Below, piece after piece: positions 1 to 8,785 of a stretch of DNA of 64,000 nt; within the stretch, counting starts at the first letter, position 1, and each line of letters begins with the position of its first letter. The notes under the pieces are model-generated. The model did no database searches. It saw only the letters and a list, made by a program, of their open reading frames with translations, and was not told where the DNA came from. The position numbers were made by a program, and so were the translations under genes. The stretch is from Candidatus Binatus sp. (GTDB taxonomy: Bacteria; Desulfobacterota; Binatia; Binatales; Binataceae): NCBI RefSeq assembly GCF_030646925.1, contig NZ_JAUSKL010000089.1, positions 45,466-109,465 on the forward strand. Reading direction: 5' to 3'.

Positions 1-2
1 GG

Positions 3-526
3 TTTACCACCGCGGCGGAAGCCGGCGGCGGCGCGATGCTGGATCTCGGCGTGCACGTTGCGGATCTGGCGATTTGGTTCATCGGCGAAGTGGAGTCGGT
101 GTCGGGACAGGTCGGCACGCTCGCCAAGGCGATCGAGGTGGACGACACGGGCGTGATGATATTGCATTTCAGGTCGGGCGCGATCGGCGTGATCGAGGCG
201 AGTTGGAGCAGCATGCCGCCGCTGTCGGCGATCGAGATTTATGGCGCCGGCGGCAGGATAATGGCCGGTTATCCGCGCATGGATATCGCAATTCAAAAGG
301 CCGATGGCAGCGCGGCGCCGGGATATTCGCGCGACGAAGTGATGAAGCAATTCGACCCGGCCGACTTGCTCGCGCCGTTTCGCGAACTGGCGGCGAATTT
401 CGTCGCGGCGATCGAGGGCAGGGCGACGCCGTTCCCGGACGGAACCGACGGACTGCGGGCAATTGAAACCGTGGAAGCGTGCTATCGGTCGGCGCGGAGC
501 GGCCAGCGGATCAAGCTTCCGCTGGA

Positions 527-530
<4 letters not shown>
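3..530 (+). CDS. Gfo/Idh/MocA-family oxidoreductase, C-terminal part
   Basis: The gene enters from the left edge, so the N-terminal Rossmann NAD(P)-binding domain is not visible. What remains is about 175 residues of the C-terminal alpha/beta domain. It opens with a glycine-rich stretch followed by LDLGVH and a D five residues later, the pattern GGG-x-LxDxGxHxxD typical of Gfo/Idh/MocA dehydrogenases. These enzymes oxidise or reduce sugars, inositols and related polyols in the cytoplasm, and the substrate cannot be told from this fragment. The stop codon overlaps the ATG of the following hisC by four bases (ATGA), which suggests translational coupling. The family is clear; the specific function is unknown. 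Confidence 0.85.
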
Positions 531-1645
<1,115 letters not shown>

Positions 1646-1660
1646 GGCGTGTCTAGTTCG

Positions 1661-2311
1661 ATGGCCGCGCTGAAGCGCCTGTTCGGCGGTTTCCGCAAAG
1701 CTAAGGGCCGGGCGAAGGCTGAATCGGAAGCGGAAGCCGCGATCCAGTGGGTCATTGCCGGTCTCGGCAATCCCGGCGAACCGTATGCGCGCACGCGGCA
1801 CAACGCCGGGTTCATGACGATCGATCGGATCGCGAAAGCGAATCGCGTCGAGCTGAATCGGCGGAGGTTCAAGGGACTGACCGCAGAGGTCATCCTGGCC
1901 GCGCAGCGAACGATGCTCGTCAAACCGCAGACCTTCTACAATCTGAGCGGAGAGTGCCTCGCCGATCTGCTCGGATACTTCAAAGTTCCGGCCGAGCGGT
2001 TGATCGTGGTGCACGACGAACTCGATATTGAGGCGGGACGTCTCAGGTTGAAGCGCGGCGGCAGCGACGCCGGCAATCGCGGCGTCAGATCGGTCGCGGA
2101 GGCGCTGGGCACGCCGGATTTCATCCGGATCCGGATCGGACTCGGACGTCCGCCGGGAGACGAGCAGAGCAAGGATTACCTGCTCAGGCCGCTGGCGGCG
2201 GCGGAACGGGAGGCCTTCGCGCCCAATCTGGATCGCGCGGCGGGTGCTGCGATGGAAATAATCGAAAGCGGACTGGAGCGTGCGATGAACCGCTATAACC
2301 AGCGGCTTTGA
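1661..2311 (+). CDS. pth: peptidyl-tRNA hydrolase
   Basis: Pth cleaves the ester bond of peptidyl-tRNAs dropped by stalled ribosomes. The core begins with VIAGLGNPG and has the catalytic histidine in RTRHNAGF and the aspartate in VVHDELD. GNRGVRS and IRIGLGRPPG are also conserved. About 25 residues precede the core, rich in Lys, Arg, Ala and Glu, which is a longer N-terminus than the E. coli enzyme has. A GTG at 1649 would lengthen it by four residues. A GAGG lies 13 bases before the ATG. It follows hisC by 15 bases, so both may sit on one transcript. A long hairpin follows the stop codon directly. Confidence 0.95.
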   Translation: MAALKRLFGGFRKAKGRAKAESEAEAAIQWVIAGLGNPGEPYARTRHNAGFMTIDRIAKANRVELNRRRFKGLTAEVILAAQRTMLVKPQTFYNLSGECLADLLGYFKVPAERLIVVHDELDIEAGRLRLKRGGSDAGNRGVRSVAEALGTPDFIRIRIGLGRPPGDEQSKDYLLRPLAAAEREAFAPNLDRAAGAAMEIIESGLERAMNRYNQRL

Positions 2312-2337
2312 CAGTTTGTGCCGCGCGGCACAACTGT
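2311..2337. repeat. long imperfect palindrome after pth
   Basis: The inner part, 2316-2333, is a perfect 18-base palindrome (TTGTGCCG and its complement around CG). The outer bases extend the pairing to ACAGT/ACTGT with one bulged T. It starts at the last base of the pth stop codon. No T-run follows, so a classical intrinsic terminator is unlikely. A transcript-stabilising hairpin or a dimer-binding operator both fit. Confidence 0.55.
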
Positions 2338-2370
2338 GCTAACAAAATGATTATAAACCTAATCAATGTG

Positions 2371-2398
2371 TTGACATCGAGGCTGCGCTTGATAAGAC
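2371..2398 (+). promoter_or_regulatory. possible promoter
   Basis: A perfect TTGACA at 2371-2376 lies in an AT-rich patch of otherwise GC-rich DNA. The matching -10 is poor: the best is TAAGAC-like at 2393-2398 with a 16-base spacer. It would serve the hypothetical gene at 2544. Confidence 0.3.
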
Positions 2399-2543
2399 AC
2401 GATCTGACGAGGGAAGCCCGGCGCGAGCGGCGGATGGGATCTGGTTCTAGCTGAACGAGCGCAGACGCGAGTTGGGATGGGCCAGCAGTTGGGAGGCCGC
2501 TCGAATGCGCGGGCCCGGAAGTTTTACGAAAGGGGACCGCGCA

Positions 2544-2894
2544 ATGGAAACCGAGAAATCGCGATTCAAGACTACAAGCACCGCGCTACGCTTTTTTTTT
2601 CGGGTGCGCGAACTGGTGCACGGCGGGTGCGCGCAGCGCCTGCGGCCTCGAGAACTGCCGTCGGTGGCGGGATTCGCGGCCCGCAGCGCGATCGACGATT
2701 ATCACAGTATCGGCTGGTGCATGCGGGGGCTGGACGAATTGCAGTTATGGCTGCTGAGTGAACTCTACGGGCCGACCAGTTTTGGCGTGCGGCGGCGAAC
2801 CTACGCCGAGGCCTCCGAGGCCGGCCGGATTGAGTTTCGGGAGTTCGGAATCGGACGGCGCCGGATGGCGCTGGTTCATCGGCTGGCGATCTAA
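2544..2894 (+). CDS. hypothetical protein, 116 residues
   Basis: I do not recognise this protein. It is a small soluble-looking product with many Arg residues and the segment IDDYHSIGWCMRGLDELQ in the middle. The ATG at 2544 was chosen because GAAAGGGGA precedes it at good spacing; the reading frame stays open upstream to 2472 without such a site. A TTGACA box lies about 170 bases upstream. GC at third codon positions looks like the neighbours. It could be a lineage-specific small protein, or the ORF could be fortuitous in GC-rich DNA. Confidence 0.45.
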   Translation: METEKSRFKTTSTALRFFFRVRELVHGGCAQRLRPRELPSVAGFAARSAIDDYHSIGWCMRGLDELQLWLLSELYGPTSFGVRRRTYAEASEAGRIEFREFGIGRRRMALVHRLAI

Positions 2895-3124
2895 AGCGTA
2901 AGCCAGCGGCTGCGCGAGTTGGGAATGATTCCATCGGAACGAACGACGAGTGAGCCGCGCATCCGGCGGCGGATGAGGATTCAGGAGCGGCGTCCGGCGC
3001 ATCAGCCGGCGCAACTCAGCTCGTAGCGAAATCGGCGAATCGCGGCGCATTGCTATTCCGGTGCGCGGCCTAAATCCTGTACGCTGAAAAATGGCGCAGG
3101 CGAACAGGATCGGCGGAATAGCAG

Positions 3125-4309
3125 GTGGACGAAGCTCAAGCGAAAGAACATGCCGCGGCGCTCTCGGCGGGAGCGGTGGAAGTCATCTCGGCGGCTGAAA
3201 TGGCGGCGAAAGTCGCGCTCGGCCGGCCGCTTAGAATCAAGCTCGGGATGGATCCGACCGCGCCGGACCTGCATCTTGGCCACAGCCTGACGCTCAAGAA
3301 ATTGCGCGACTTCCAGGACGCCGGTCATACCGTGATTTTCCTGGTGGGCGATTTCACCGCGATGATCGGCGATCCGACCGGGCGATCCGAGACTCGCAAG
3401 CCGCTCACGCGCGAGCAGATCTCGCAGAACGCCGAGACCTATCGTTCGCAGGCATTTCGGATACTCGATCCGGACCGGACCGAGGTGCGCTTCAACAGCG
3501 AATGGATGAACGAACTCAGCATCCGGCAACTGATCGAGATCGAGGCGAAGGTTAGCGTCGCGCGATTGCTCGAGCGCGACGATTTCGAGAAGCGCCTTAA
3601 GAATGAAGAGCCGCTTTTTCTGCACGAGCTGCTGTATCCGGTGATACAGGGATACGATTCGGTCGCGCTCGAGGCGGACCTCGAAATCGGCGGCACCGAT
3701 CAGAAGTTCAACATGCTCGTCGGCCGCGAGTTGCAGCGGCATTTCGGCCAGCCGCCGCAGATCGTCATGACGATGCCGCTGCTCGAGGGGCTCGACGGCG
3801 TGCGCAAGATGTCGAAGTCGCTGGGCAACTACGTCGGGCTGACCGACGAACCGGCGGACATGTACGGCAAGCTGATGTCGTTGCCGGACAAAATGACTGC
3901 AAAATATTTCCAGTTGCTGACGAGGTCCGGCGCGCAGGAAATCGCGGATATCAAATCCGGTGCAATCCATCCGATGGAAGCGAAGAAGCGCCTCGCGCGG
4001 ATGATCGTCGGCGAGTACCACGGCGAGCAGGCGGCGGCGCGCGCGCAGCAATACTTCGAGAGCAAGCATCAGCGCCGCGAAATTCCCGACGGCGTGCAGG
4101 TGTATCGAATCGAGCGGGATTTATGGATTTGCGAGCTGATGAAGCAGCTCAACTTCACGCCGTCCACCAGCGAGGCGCGCCGGCTCGTGAGCCAGGGCGC
4201 GGTGCGCGTCGACGGGCAGACGATCAGCGACGCGAATTTTCGATTCGTGCCCGGCGAGCATAAGGTGATCGAGGTCGGGAAGCGGCGGGTGGCGCGAATC
4301 GAGCCCTGA
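3125..4309 (+). CDS. tyrS: tyrosyl-tRNA synthetase
   Basis: Class I aminoacyl-tRNA synthetase that charges tRNA-Tyr. The first signature is HLGHS around residue 50, and the second is KMSKS around residue 228. The spacing and the KMSKS spelling (rather than KFGKT) place it in the TyrZ-like bacterial subgroup. The C-terminus, from about residue 330, reads as an S4 RNA-binding domain (TSEARRLVSQGAVRVDG). Translation must start at the GTG because an in-frame TAG lies just upstream at 3119-3121. Length (394 residues) is normal for the family. The 230 bases upstream show no gene. Confidence 0.97.
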   Translation: MDEAQAKEHAAALSAGAVEVISAAEMAAKVALGRPLRIKLGMDPTAPDLHLGHSLTLKKLRDFQDAGHTVIFLVGDFTAMIGDPTGRSETRKPLTREQISQNAETYRSQAFRILDPDRTEVRFNSEWMNELSIRQLIEIEAKVSVARLLERDDFEKRLKNEEPLFLHELLYPVIQGYDSVALEADLEIGGTDQKFNMLVGRELQRHFGQPPQIVMTMPLLEGLDGVRKMSKSLGNYVGLTDEPADMYGKLMSLPDKMTAKYFQLLTRSGAQEIADIKSGAIHPMEAKKRLARMIVGEYHGEQAAARAQQYFESKHQRREIPDGVQVYRIERDLWICELMKQLNFTPSTSEARRLVSQGAVRVDGQTISDANFRFVPGEHKVIEVGKRRVARIEP

Positions 4310-4331
4310 GCGCCGCGGCGCGAGGGATCGT

Positions 4332-4601
4332 TCAGTCCTTCTTGTCTGCTTCGGCTTGCGCGACGGCGTCGCGCAGCTTCGTCATCGTGCGCGCGAGCGC
4401 CTTGGTGTAGCGTTGCTTGGTCCAGCTCTCCTTGGTGCGCATCTTGAGCCAGCCGAGCTTGACGGCGTCGGGCTTGTTGCCCATCTCGCCGGTCGAGACT
4501 TCGATGATGGCGCGCTCTTCGACGCTCAAGCTGTCGAGCAACTCGCGTTTCAGGCCTTGCAGAAATCCTGACTTGAGGTCGATATCGATCTTGACAGTCA
4601 T
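4332..4601 (-). CDS. conserved hypothetical protein, 89 residues
   Basis: A small charged protein, acidic in its middle (LSVEERAIIEVSTGE) and basic towards the C-terminus, ending in a Glu/Ala/Lys-rich helix. No signal peptide or membrane segment is visible. The start is the ATG at 4601; the open frame runs on for 300 codons antisense to the enoyl-CoA hydratase gene, but that extension is an Arg/His-rich shadow. It is convergent with tyrS (22-base gap) and divergent from the hydratase gene. I do not recognise a family. Confidence 0.6.
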   Translation of the reverse strand: MTVKIDIDLKSGFLQGLKRELLDSLSVEERAIIEVSTGEMGNKPDAVKLGWLKMRTKESWTKQRYTKALARTMTKLRDAVAQAEADKKD

Positions 4602-4650
4602 CGCGCCATCAAGGGTAAGCGTAGTCGATTGACCGCGGCGCCTCAACGGC

Positions 4651-4677
4651 TTGACTTTCGAAATCGGTGGTAGATAG
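4651..4677 (+). promoter_or_regulatory. possible promoter of the enoyl-CoA hydratase gene
   Basis: TTGACT at 4651-4656 is a five-of-six match to the sigma70 -35 box. The downstream TAGATAG region near 4671-4677 is a weak -10 with a short spacer. The GGAGAGAGGG ribosome site follows. Confidence 0.3.
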
Positions 4678-4703
4678 TCGCGAACTGGAGAGAGGGAAAC
4701 ATC

Positions 4704-5546
4704 ATGCAGCATTTCAAAGTCGAACAGCACGACAATGTCCAGGTCTGGACGATGCACAATCCGCCGATGAACTACATGACGGGGCCGATGTCGCGGGAAC
4801 TGCTCGAACTGATCGGCAAGGCGGAGGACGACGCAAATACCCGCGCGATCATCCTGACCGGCGGTATCGACGGCAAGTTCATCACCCACTACAGCGTGGA
4901 CGAGCTGGCGGCGATGGCGGCCGATCCGGCGGCGTGCGCGCAGAGCTTTCCGCAGTTGTCCGAGGGATTTCATCGGATGCTCGATCGAATCATGCTGATG
5001 CCGAAGGCGGTGATTGCCGCGATCAACGGCGACTGCATGGGCGGCGGATACGAGCTGGCGCTGGCGTGCGATTTTCGCCTCGCGGCGGACGGGCCGTATC
5101 AGATCGGATTGCCGGAGTCGGTGCTCGGGATATTGCCCGGCGGCGGCGGAACGCAGCGGCTGCCGCGGTTGATCGGGCGGGGACGGGCGCTCGAGGTGAT
5201 GCTGTTCGGCAATGTCTATCATCCGCGCGACGCTCTCGCGATGGGGATGGTGAATCGAATGCTGCCGCCGGAGACGCTGATGCCGTTTGCGATGGGTTGG
5301 GCGCGGACGCTGGCCAAACGGCCGCCGCGCTCGATTGCGGCAATCAAGCGGGCGGTCTATCTGGGCGCCGATCGCGATCTCGAATCCGGACTTTACATCG
5401 AGCGGATGGAGATGACGCAGGTGATGTGCTCGGAGGACGCGCGCATTATGATGAACGCGTACAACGATGCGGTTGCGCGCGATCCGATGATCGCGCGCAG
5501 CGACTTCCTGAACGGCCATGGAGTACCGGCCGCGAAGGGCCGGTAA
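4704..5546 (+). CDS. enoyl-CoA hydratase/isomerase family protein
   Basis: Crotonase-fold protein of 280 residues, likely adding water across a 2-enoyl-CoA double bond. The oxyanion-hole region AINGDCMGGGYELALACDF keeps the catalytic Glu of GGGYELA, and LPESVLGILPGGGGTQRLPR contains the second acidic residue, so a hydratase rather than an inactive paralogue is expected. A strong GAGAGAGGG site precedes the ATG. It lies alone between divergent and convergent neighbours. It could supply a beta-oxidation or ring-cleavage step for the acyl-CoA genes at 13-21 kb, but no sequence link shows that. Confidence 0.9.
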   Translation: MQHFKVEQHDNVQVWTMHNPPMNYMTGPMSRELLELIGKAEDDANTRAIILTGGIDGKFITHYSVDELAAMAADPAACAQSFPQLSEGFHRMLDRIMLMPKAVIAAINGDCMGGGYELALACDFRLAADGPYQIGLPESVLGILPGGGGTQRLPRLIGRGRALEVMLFGNVYHPRDALAMGMVNRMLPPETLMPFAMGWARTLAKRPPRSIAAIKRAVYLGADRDLESGLYIERMEMTQVMCSEDARIMMNAYNDAVARDPMIARSDFLNGHGVPAAKGR

Positions 5547-5555
5547 TCACCAAGC

Positions 5556-5990
5556 CTATTCCTCTTCGACCGCCTGGCGGATCGCGTTGAGGATAAAAAT
5601 GAACTGGCTCGGCGCGGTGACGCGGCCGAGCAGGTTCACCTTTTGCAGCACCTTCAATTCCTGATCGGTCACTTTGTGACGAGCGAGGATACCGCGATTG
5701 TCGGTGAACTTGCGCCAGGCGTTTTCGGGCCGTTTGGACGGGGACGCGTCGCGCCGCAGCCCCACCAGATCTTCAGCTTCGGGATGAGTAAGGAGAAATA
5801 GCCGCTGCTTGTCGAGATCGAGGGTGTCGGCGAGCCGCGACAGCAGCGACAGCGACGGACGGCGCCGTCCGTTTTCGAGATAGGCCACGTGGCTGGCTTT
5901 CACGCCAAGTTTGCGAGCGAGTTCGCGCTGGGTGAGGGCAAAAGCTTCTCGCCGCTGTTTCAGCACCGGTCCCAAGGTCTCTTTTTTCAT
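5556..5990 (-). CDS. XRE-family helix-turn-helix regulator
   Basis: The N-terminal 65 residues form a Cro/C1-type HTH: LKQRREAFALTQRELARKLG, then KASHVAYLENGRRRPS, the recognition region. The remaining 80 residues match no domain I know; they contain RKFTDNRGILARHKVT and end in a Glu-rich tail. It probably binds DNA as a dimer and may regulate itself. The AT-richer 270 bases upstream, to the terminator at 6260, hold no gene. It is convergent with the enoyl-CoA hydratase gene. Confidence 0.88.
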   Translation of the reverse strand: MKKETLGPVLKQRREAFALTQRELARKLGVKASHVAYLENGRRRPSLSLLSRLADTLDLDKQRLFLLTHPEAEDLVGLRRDASPSKRPENAWRKFTDNRGILARHKVTDQELKVLQKVNLLGRVTAPSQFIFILNAIRQAVEEE

Positions 5991-6259
5991 AAATCCTACT
6001 CTGCCAAGTACACGTGGTTAGATTGATGGATCATCCAGACGGATGCCGAGCGACTCGCGCCCGCGATGTTAGAAAGATCGTTACGCCAACGAAGACAATT
6101 AAAGATAACTAATAGTGTACGGGTTCCGGGCCTATCAGCGCAAGTGCACTATATCACATGCTTCAACGAGCGTTTGCGTGCACATTGTGACTGTGTTAGT
6201 TGCACATTCAGTTAACAAGCGCGAATCGCGTGCCTTGCCGGTATGGGGGGGTGGAGTCC

Positions 6260-6297
6260 AAAAAAGAGGGGCTTCCGCCCCCTGCGCTTTTTTTCAG
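6260..6297. terminator. bidirectional intrinsic terminator
   Basis: A GGGGC stem with a TTCC or GGAA loop and its complement is flanked by an A-run on the left and TTTTTTT on the right. Read on the minus strand it ends the lipoprotein gene three bases past its stop codon. Confidence 0.85.
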
Positions 6298-6300
6298 CAC

Positions 6301-6765
6301 TCAACTTGCCGACGGAGGCGGCAGATGCGGCTTCTGGCAACTCCCGCCACCAACGCAATTCGCACCAGCGCCGAGATAGATGAAGCCCGCCTTGATCGGG
6401 AAGAACAGGTAATTGAGCGGCGTGTTGATCGGATCGAAGGACTCCGGCGCTCTTCTCGCCGCGATTTGCTCCTCTTCGAGCTTTTGCTTGGAATCGGTCT
6501 CGACGGTTTGAACGCTGGCGAGGCGGCCGTCGGAGCCGAAAACCGCGGCTTTGCCCGAGTCGAGCCAGACGTAACGCAACACGCTCGCGCCGCTGTGATT
6601 CGGATCGGGGATGTTGTCCTTCAGATCGGGCTGGCCCATCGCCTGCACGGTCTGATCGGGCGTCATCCCCGTGGCCAGATTTGCGCTGGTCGTCGTGGCG
6701 CATGAAGCGGCCATCAACGCGAGCATCATGACGGCCAGGCCTGCGAGAAAATTGCGCGGCATCAT
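6301..6765 (-). CDS. BamE/SmpA-like lipoprotein
   Basis: A 154-residue precursor that starts with a hydrophobic signal and an AASC lipobox at about residue 21, so it should be a lipidated envelope protein. After the cysteine, GMTPDQTVQAMGQPD is the typical opening of a SmpA/OmlA (BamE-like) domain, followed by RYVW and AVFGSDGRLASVQTV, the expected beta-strands. The C-terminal third has a second hydrophobic patch and a Gly/Cys-rich stretch, which is unusual for BamE. The ATG-ATG at 6765 follows GGGAGA at good spacing. No bam gene is nearby, so a role in outer-membrane assembly is only a guess. Confidence 0.8.
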   Translation of the reverse strand: MMPRNFLAGLAVMMLALMAASCATTTSANLATGMTPDQTVQAMGQPDLKDNIPDPNHSGASVLRYVWLDSGKAAVFGSDGRLASVQTVETDSKQKLEEEQIAARRAPESFDPINTPLNYLFFPIKAGFIYLGAGANCVGGGSCQKPHLPPPSAS

Positions 6766-6897
6766 AGTGGTGTTCTCCCGTACGTGATCGGAGCTAACAC
6801 AGGATACCGCCGGCGGCAACCCGCGAGGTTTTTTGCCGGTTGGATACGCCGGACGAGGGCGTGAAAGCCTCGGTCGGCGTGGCATAATGTGATCGCG

Positions 6898-7239
6898 ATG
6901 ACGGAGAACGAGCTCAATGATCGCCTGTTCGTGTACGGCGCATTGCTCGACGCGGCTGAACGCGCGCGGTTGCTCGGGCGGCCGATCGAAGCGACGCCGG
7001 CTCGGCTACTCGGCTACGCCCGGGGGCAAAAGCGGTACTACTTTGTTGCGCGCGTGGCGGGCGCGGCGACTGACGGCGCGATCCTGGAAGGACTGGTTGC
7101 GCAGGATTTCGAGATGCTCGATGAATACGAAGACGTGCCGCAGTTGTACACGCGCGAGATGATCGAAGTGATCGCGGCGGACGGCAAGGCGATCGCGTGC
7201 TGGATTTATCTGGCCACCGAATGGGCCTGCGCCGAATGA
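6898..7239 (+). CDS. gamma-glutamylcyclotransferase-like (AIG2 family) protein
   Basis: About 113 residues with the AIG2/GGCT fold signature: LFVYGALLD near the start (equivalent to the YGSL/YGTL loop), a TPARLLGY strand, and LDEYEDVPQLYTRE, which holds the expected catalytic glutamate. Family members cyclise gamma-glutamyl groups or remove related amines. CATAAT at 6883-6888 resembles a -10 box only ten bases before the ATG, so the message may be nearly leaderless. A GTG at 6889 would add three residues. The gene is convergent with the response-regulator gene. Confidence 0.82.
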   Translation: MTENELNDRLFVYGALLDAAERARLLGRPIEATPARLLGYARGQKRYYFVARVAGAATDGAILEGLVAQDFEMLDEYEDVPQLYTREMIEVIAADGKAIACWIYLATEWACAE

Positions 7240-7363
7240 GCGATGCTTCACGCCGAAAACATTGAGTCCCCGACATTCGTCGAACGATCAGCCAGTTTCA
7301 CCCGGATGCACGATCCCTCGCAGGATAAGGTGATGCACAGAGCGGACGAGATGGCTGAAAAAA

Positions 7364-8785
7364 TTACTTCGCTTCGGACGATGACGGGGGCCGGCTCTGC
7401 TCGCCGCGCTTCAAGTTGAACTTATCGATTCGGTACTGCAGCGTGCGATAGCTCAGGCCGAGCATCTTGGCGGCCTTGGCGATCACCCAGTCAGTTTTTT
7501 CCATCGCCTGCAGGATCAAATCGCGCTCGAAACTTTCGAAGTTGAGTCCGTCGGGCGGAATCTCGAACTTGTCGCCGCGCTGGCGATCGCCGCTGCGCCC
7601 GGGCGTCTTGCGCGACAGCACTTCCTGCGGGAAATCGCGCGGCATGATGGTGTCGCCTTCGCAGAGCAGGATCGCGCGCTCGATCGCGGACTCGAGCTGG
7701 CGGACGTTGCCGGGCCATGTGTAGTCGAGCAGGACTTCCATCGCTTCGCGGCTCAAGTCCTTGACGCGGCCTTCGGCCAGATGGCCGAACTTGGCGAGCG
7801 CATGATTGGCGAGCAGCGGGATATCGCCGCGGCGATCGCGCAGCGGAGGCAGCGTGACGGTGACGACATTGACGCGATAGTAGAGGTCCTCGCGGAAACG
7901 GCCTTCGCCGACTTCTTCGGCGAGGTTGCGGTTGCTGGCCGCGACCAGGCGCACGTCGATGCGAAACGACTCGTTGCCGCCGACGCGGCGCAATTCTTTT
8001 TCCTGCAGCACGCGCAGAATCTTGGCCTGCATCCCCTGCGGCAAGTCGGCGATCTCGTCGAGGAAGAGGGTCGATTTGTCGGCGCTCTCGAACAGCCCGA
8101 TCTTGCGCTCGTTGGCGCCGGTGAAGGCGCCGCGTTCGTGGCCGAACAATTCATTTTCGATCAGATTGTCGGGAATCGCGGAGCAGTTGATCGCGACGAA
8201 CTGGCGCGCGGCGCGCGGCGACAAGCGATGAATCGCCTTGGCGACGACTTCCTTGCCGGTGCCGCTCTCGCCCTGGATCAGGACCGTCGAGTTGGACGGC
8301 GCGACGCGGCGCACGAGGCGAATGACTTCCAGAATCGCCGGATCCTGCCCGACAATTCCTTCGATTTCGAATTTGCCCTCGAGCCGCCGCTTGAGCAGCA
8401 GGTTTTCCTGCTGAAGGTTCGAAAGCTCGGCCGCCTTCGCCACGGTCATCACGAGCGTCTCGCGATCGGTCGGCTTGGTGAGGTAGTAGAACGCGCCGGT
8501 TTTCATCGCCTGCACGGCGCTGTCGATGGTTCCATGCGCGGTCAACACGACAACCTGGCTGCCGGGATATGAACTGCGGACTTTCGCGAGGAGTTCTTCG
8601 CCCGACATCCCGGGCATCATGAGGTCGGTCAGCACGACGTCGAATTGCGAGAGCGCCAGCAACTCCATCGCGCGCTTGCCGACGGCGGCTTCCTCGACGG
8701 CGAAGCCTTCCTCGCGCAGCGTGTCGGCGGTGATTTGGCGTTCGAGGTCGTTGTCCTCGACGACGAGTACGGAGGCCTGAGTCAT
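7364..8785 (-). CDS. sigma54-dependent response regulator, NtrC family
   Basis: A 473-residue transcription activator. Residues 1-120 form a receiver domain with acidic pocket ED, phospho-acceptor Asp54 (VLTDLMMPG) and Lys104. The AAA+ domain has Walker A GESGTGKE at 172-179, the sigma54-contact loop GAFTGA at 219-224 and Walker B LFLDEIADL. The end is a Fis-type HTH. It should switch on sigma54 promoters when phosphorylated. Its ATG overlaps the stop of the upstream kinase gene as ATGA, which makes the two a cognate pair. The target genes are not visible here. Confidence 0.96.
   Translation of the reverse strand: MTQASVLVVEDNDLERQITADTLREEGFAVEEAAVGKRAMELLALSQFDVVLTDLMMPGMSGEELLAKVRSSYPGSQVVVLTAHGTIDSAVQAMKTGAFYYLTKPTDRETLVMTVAKAAELSNLQQENLLLKRRLEGKFEIEGIVGQDPAILEVIRLVRRVAPSNSTVLIQGESGTGKEVVAKAIHRLSPRAARQFVAINCSAIPDNLIENELFGHERGAFTGANERKIGLFESADKSTLFLDEIADLPQGMQAKILRVLQEKELRRVGGNESFRIDVRLVAASNRNLAEEVGEGRFREDLYYRVNVVTVTLPPLRDRRGDIPLLANHALAKFGHLAEGRVKDLSREAMEVLLDYTWPGNVRQLESAIERAILLCEGDTIMPRDFPQEVLSRKTPGRSGDRQRGDKFEIPPDGLNFESFERDLILQAMEKTDWVIAKAAKMLGLSYRTLQYRIDKFNLKRGEQSRPPSSSEAK

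Noticed and set aside
4332..5519. A 395-codon open frame on the minus strand
   Set aside because: Only the last 89 codons (from the ATG at 4601) look like protein. The rest is Arg/His-rich and exactly antisense to the enoyl-CoA hydratase gene.
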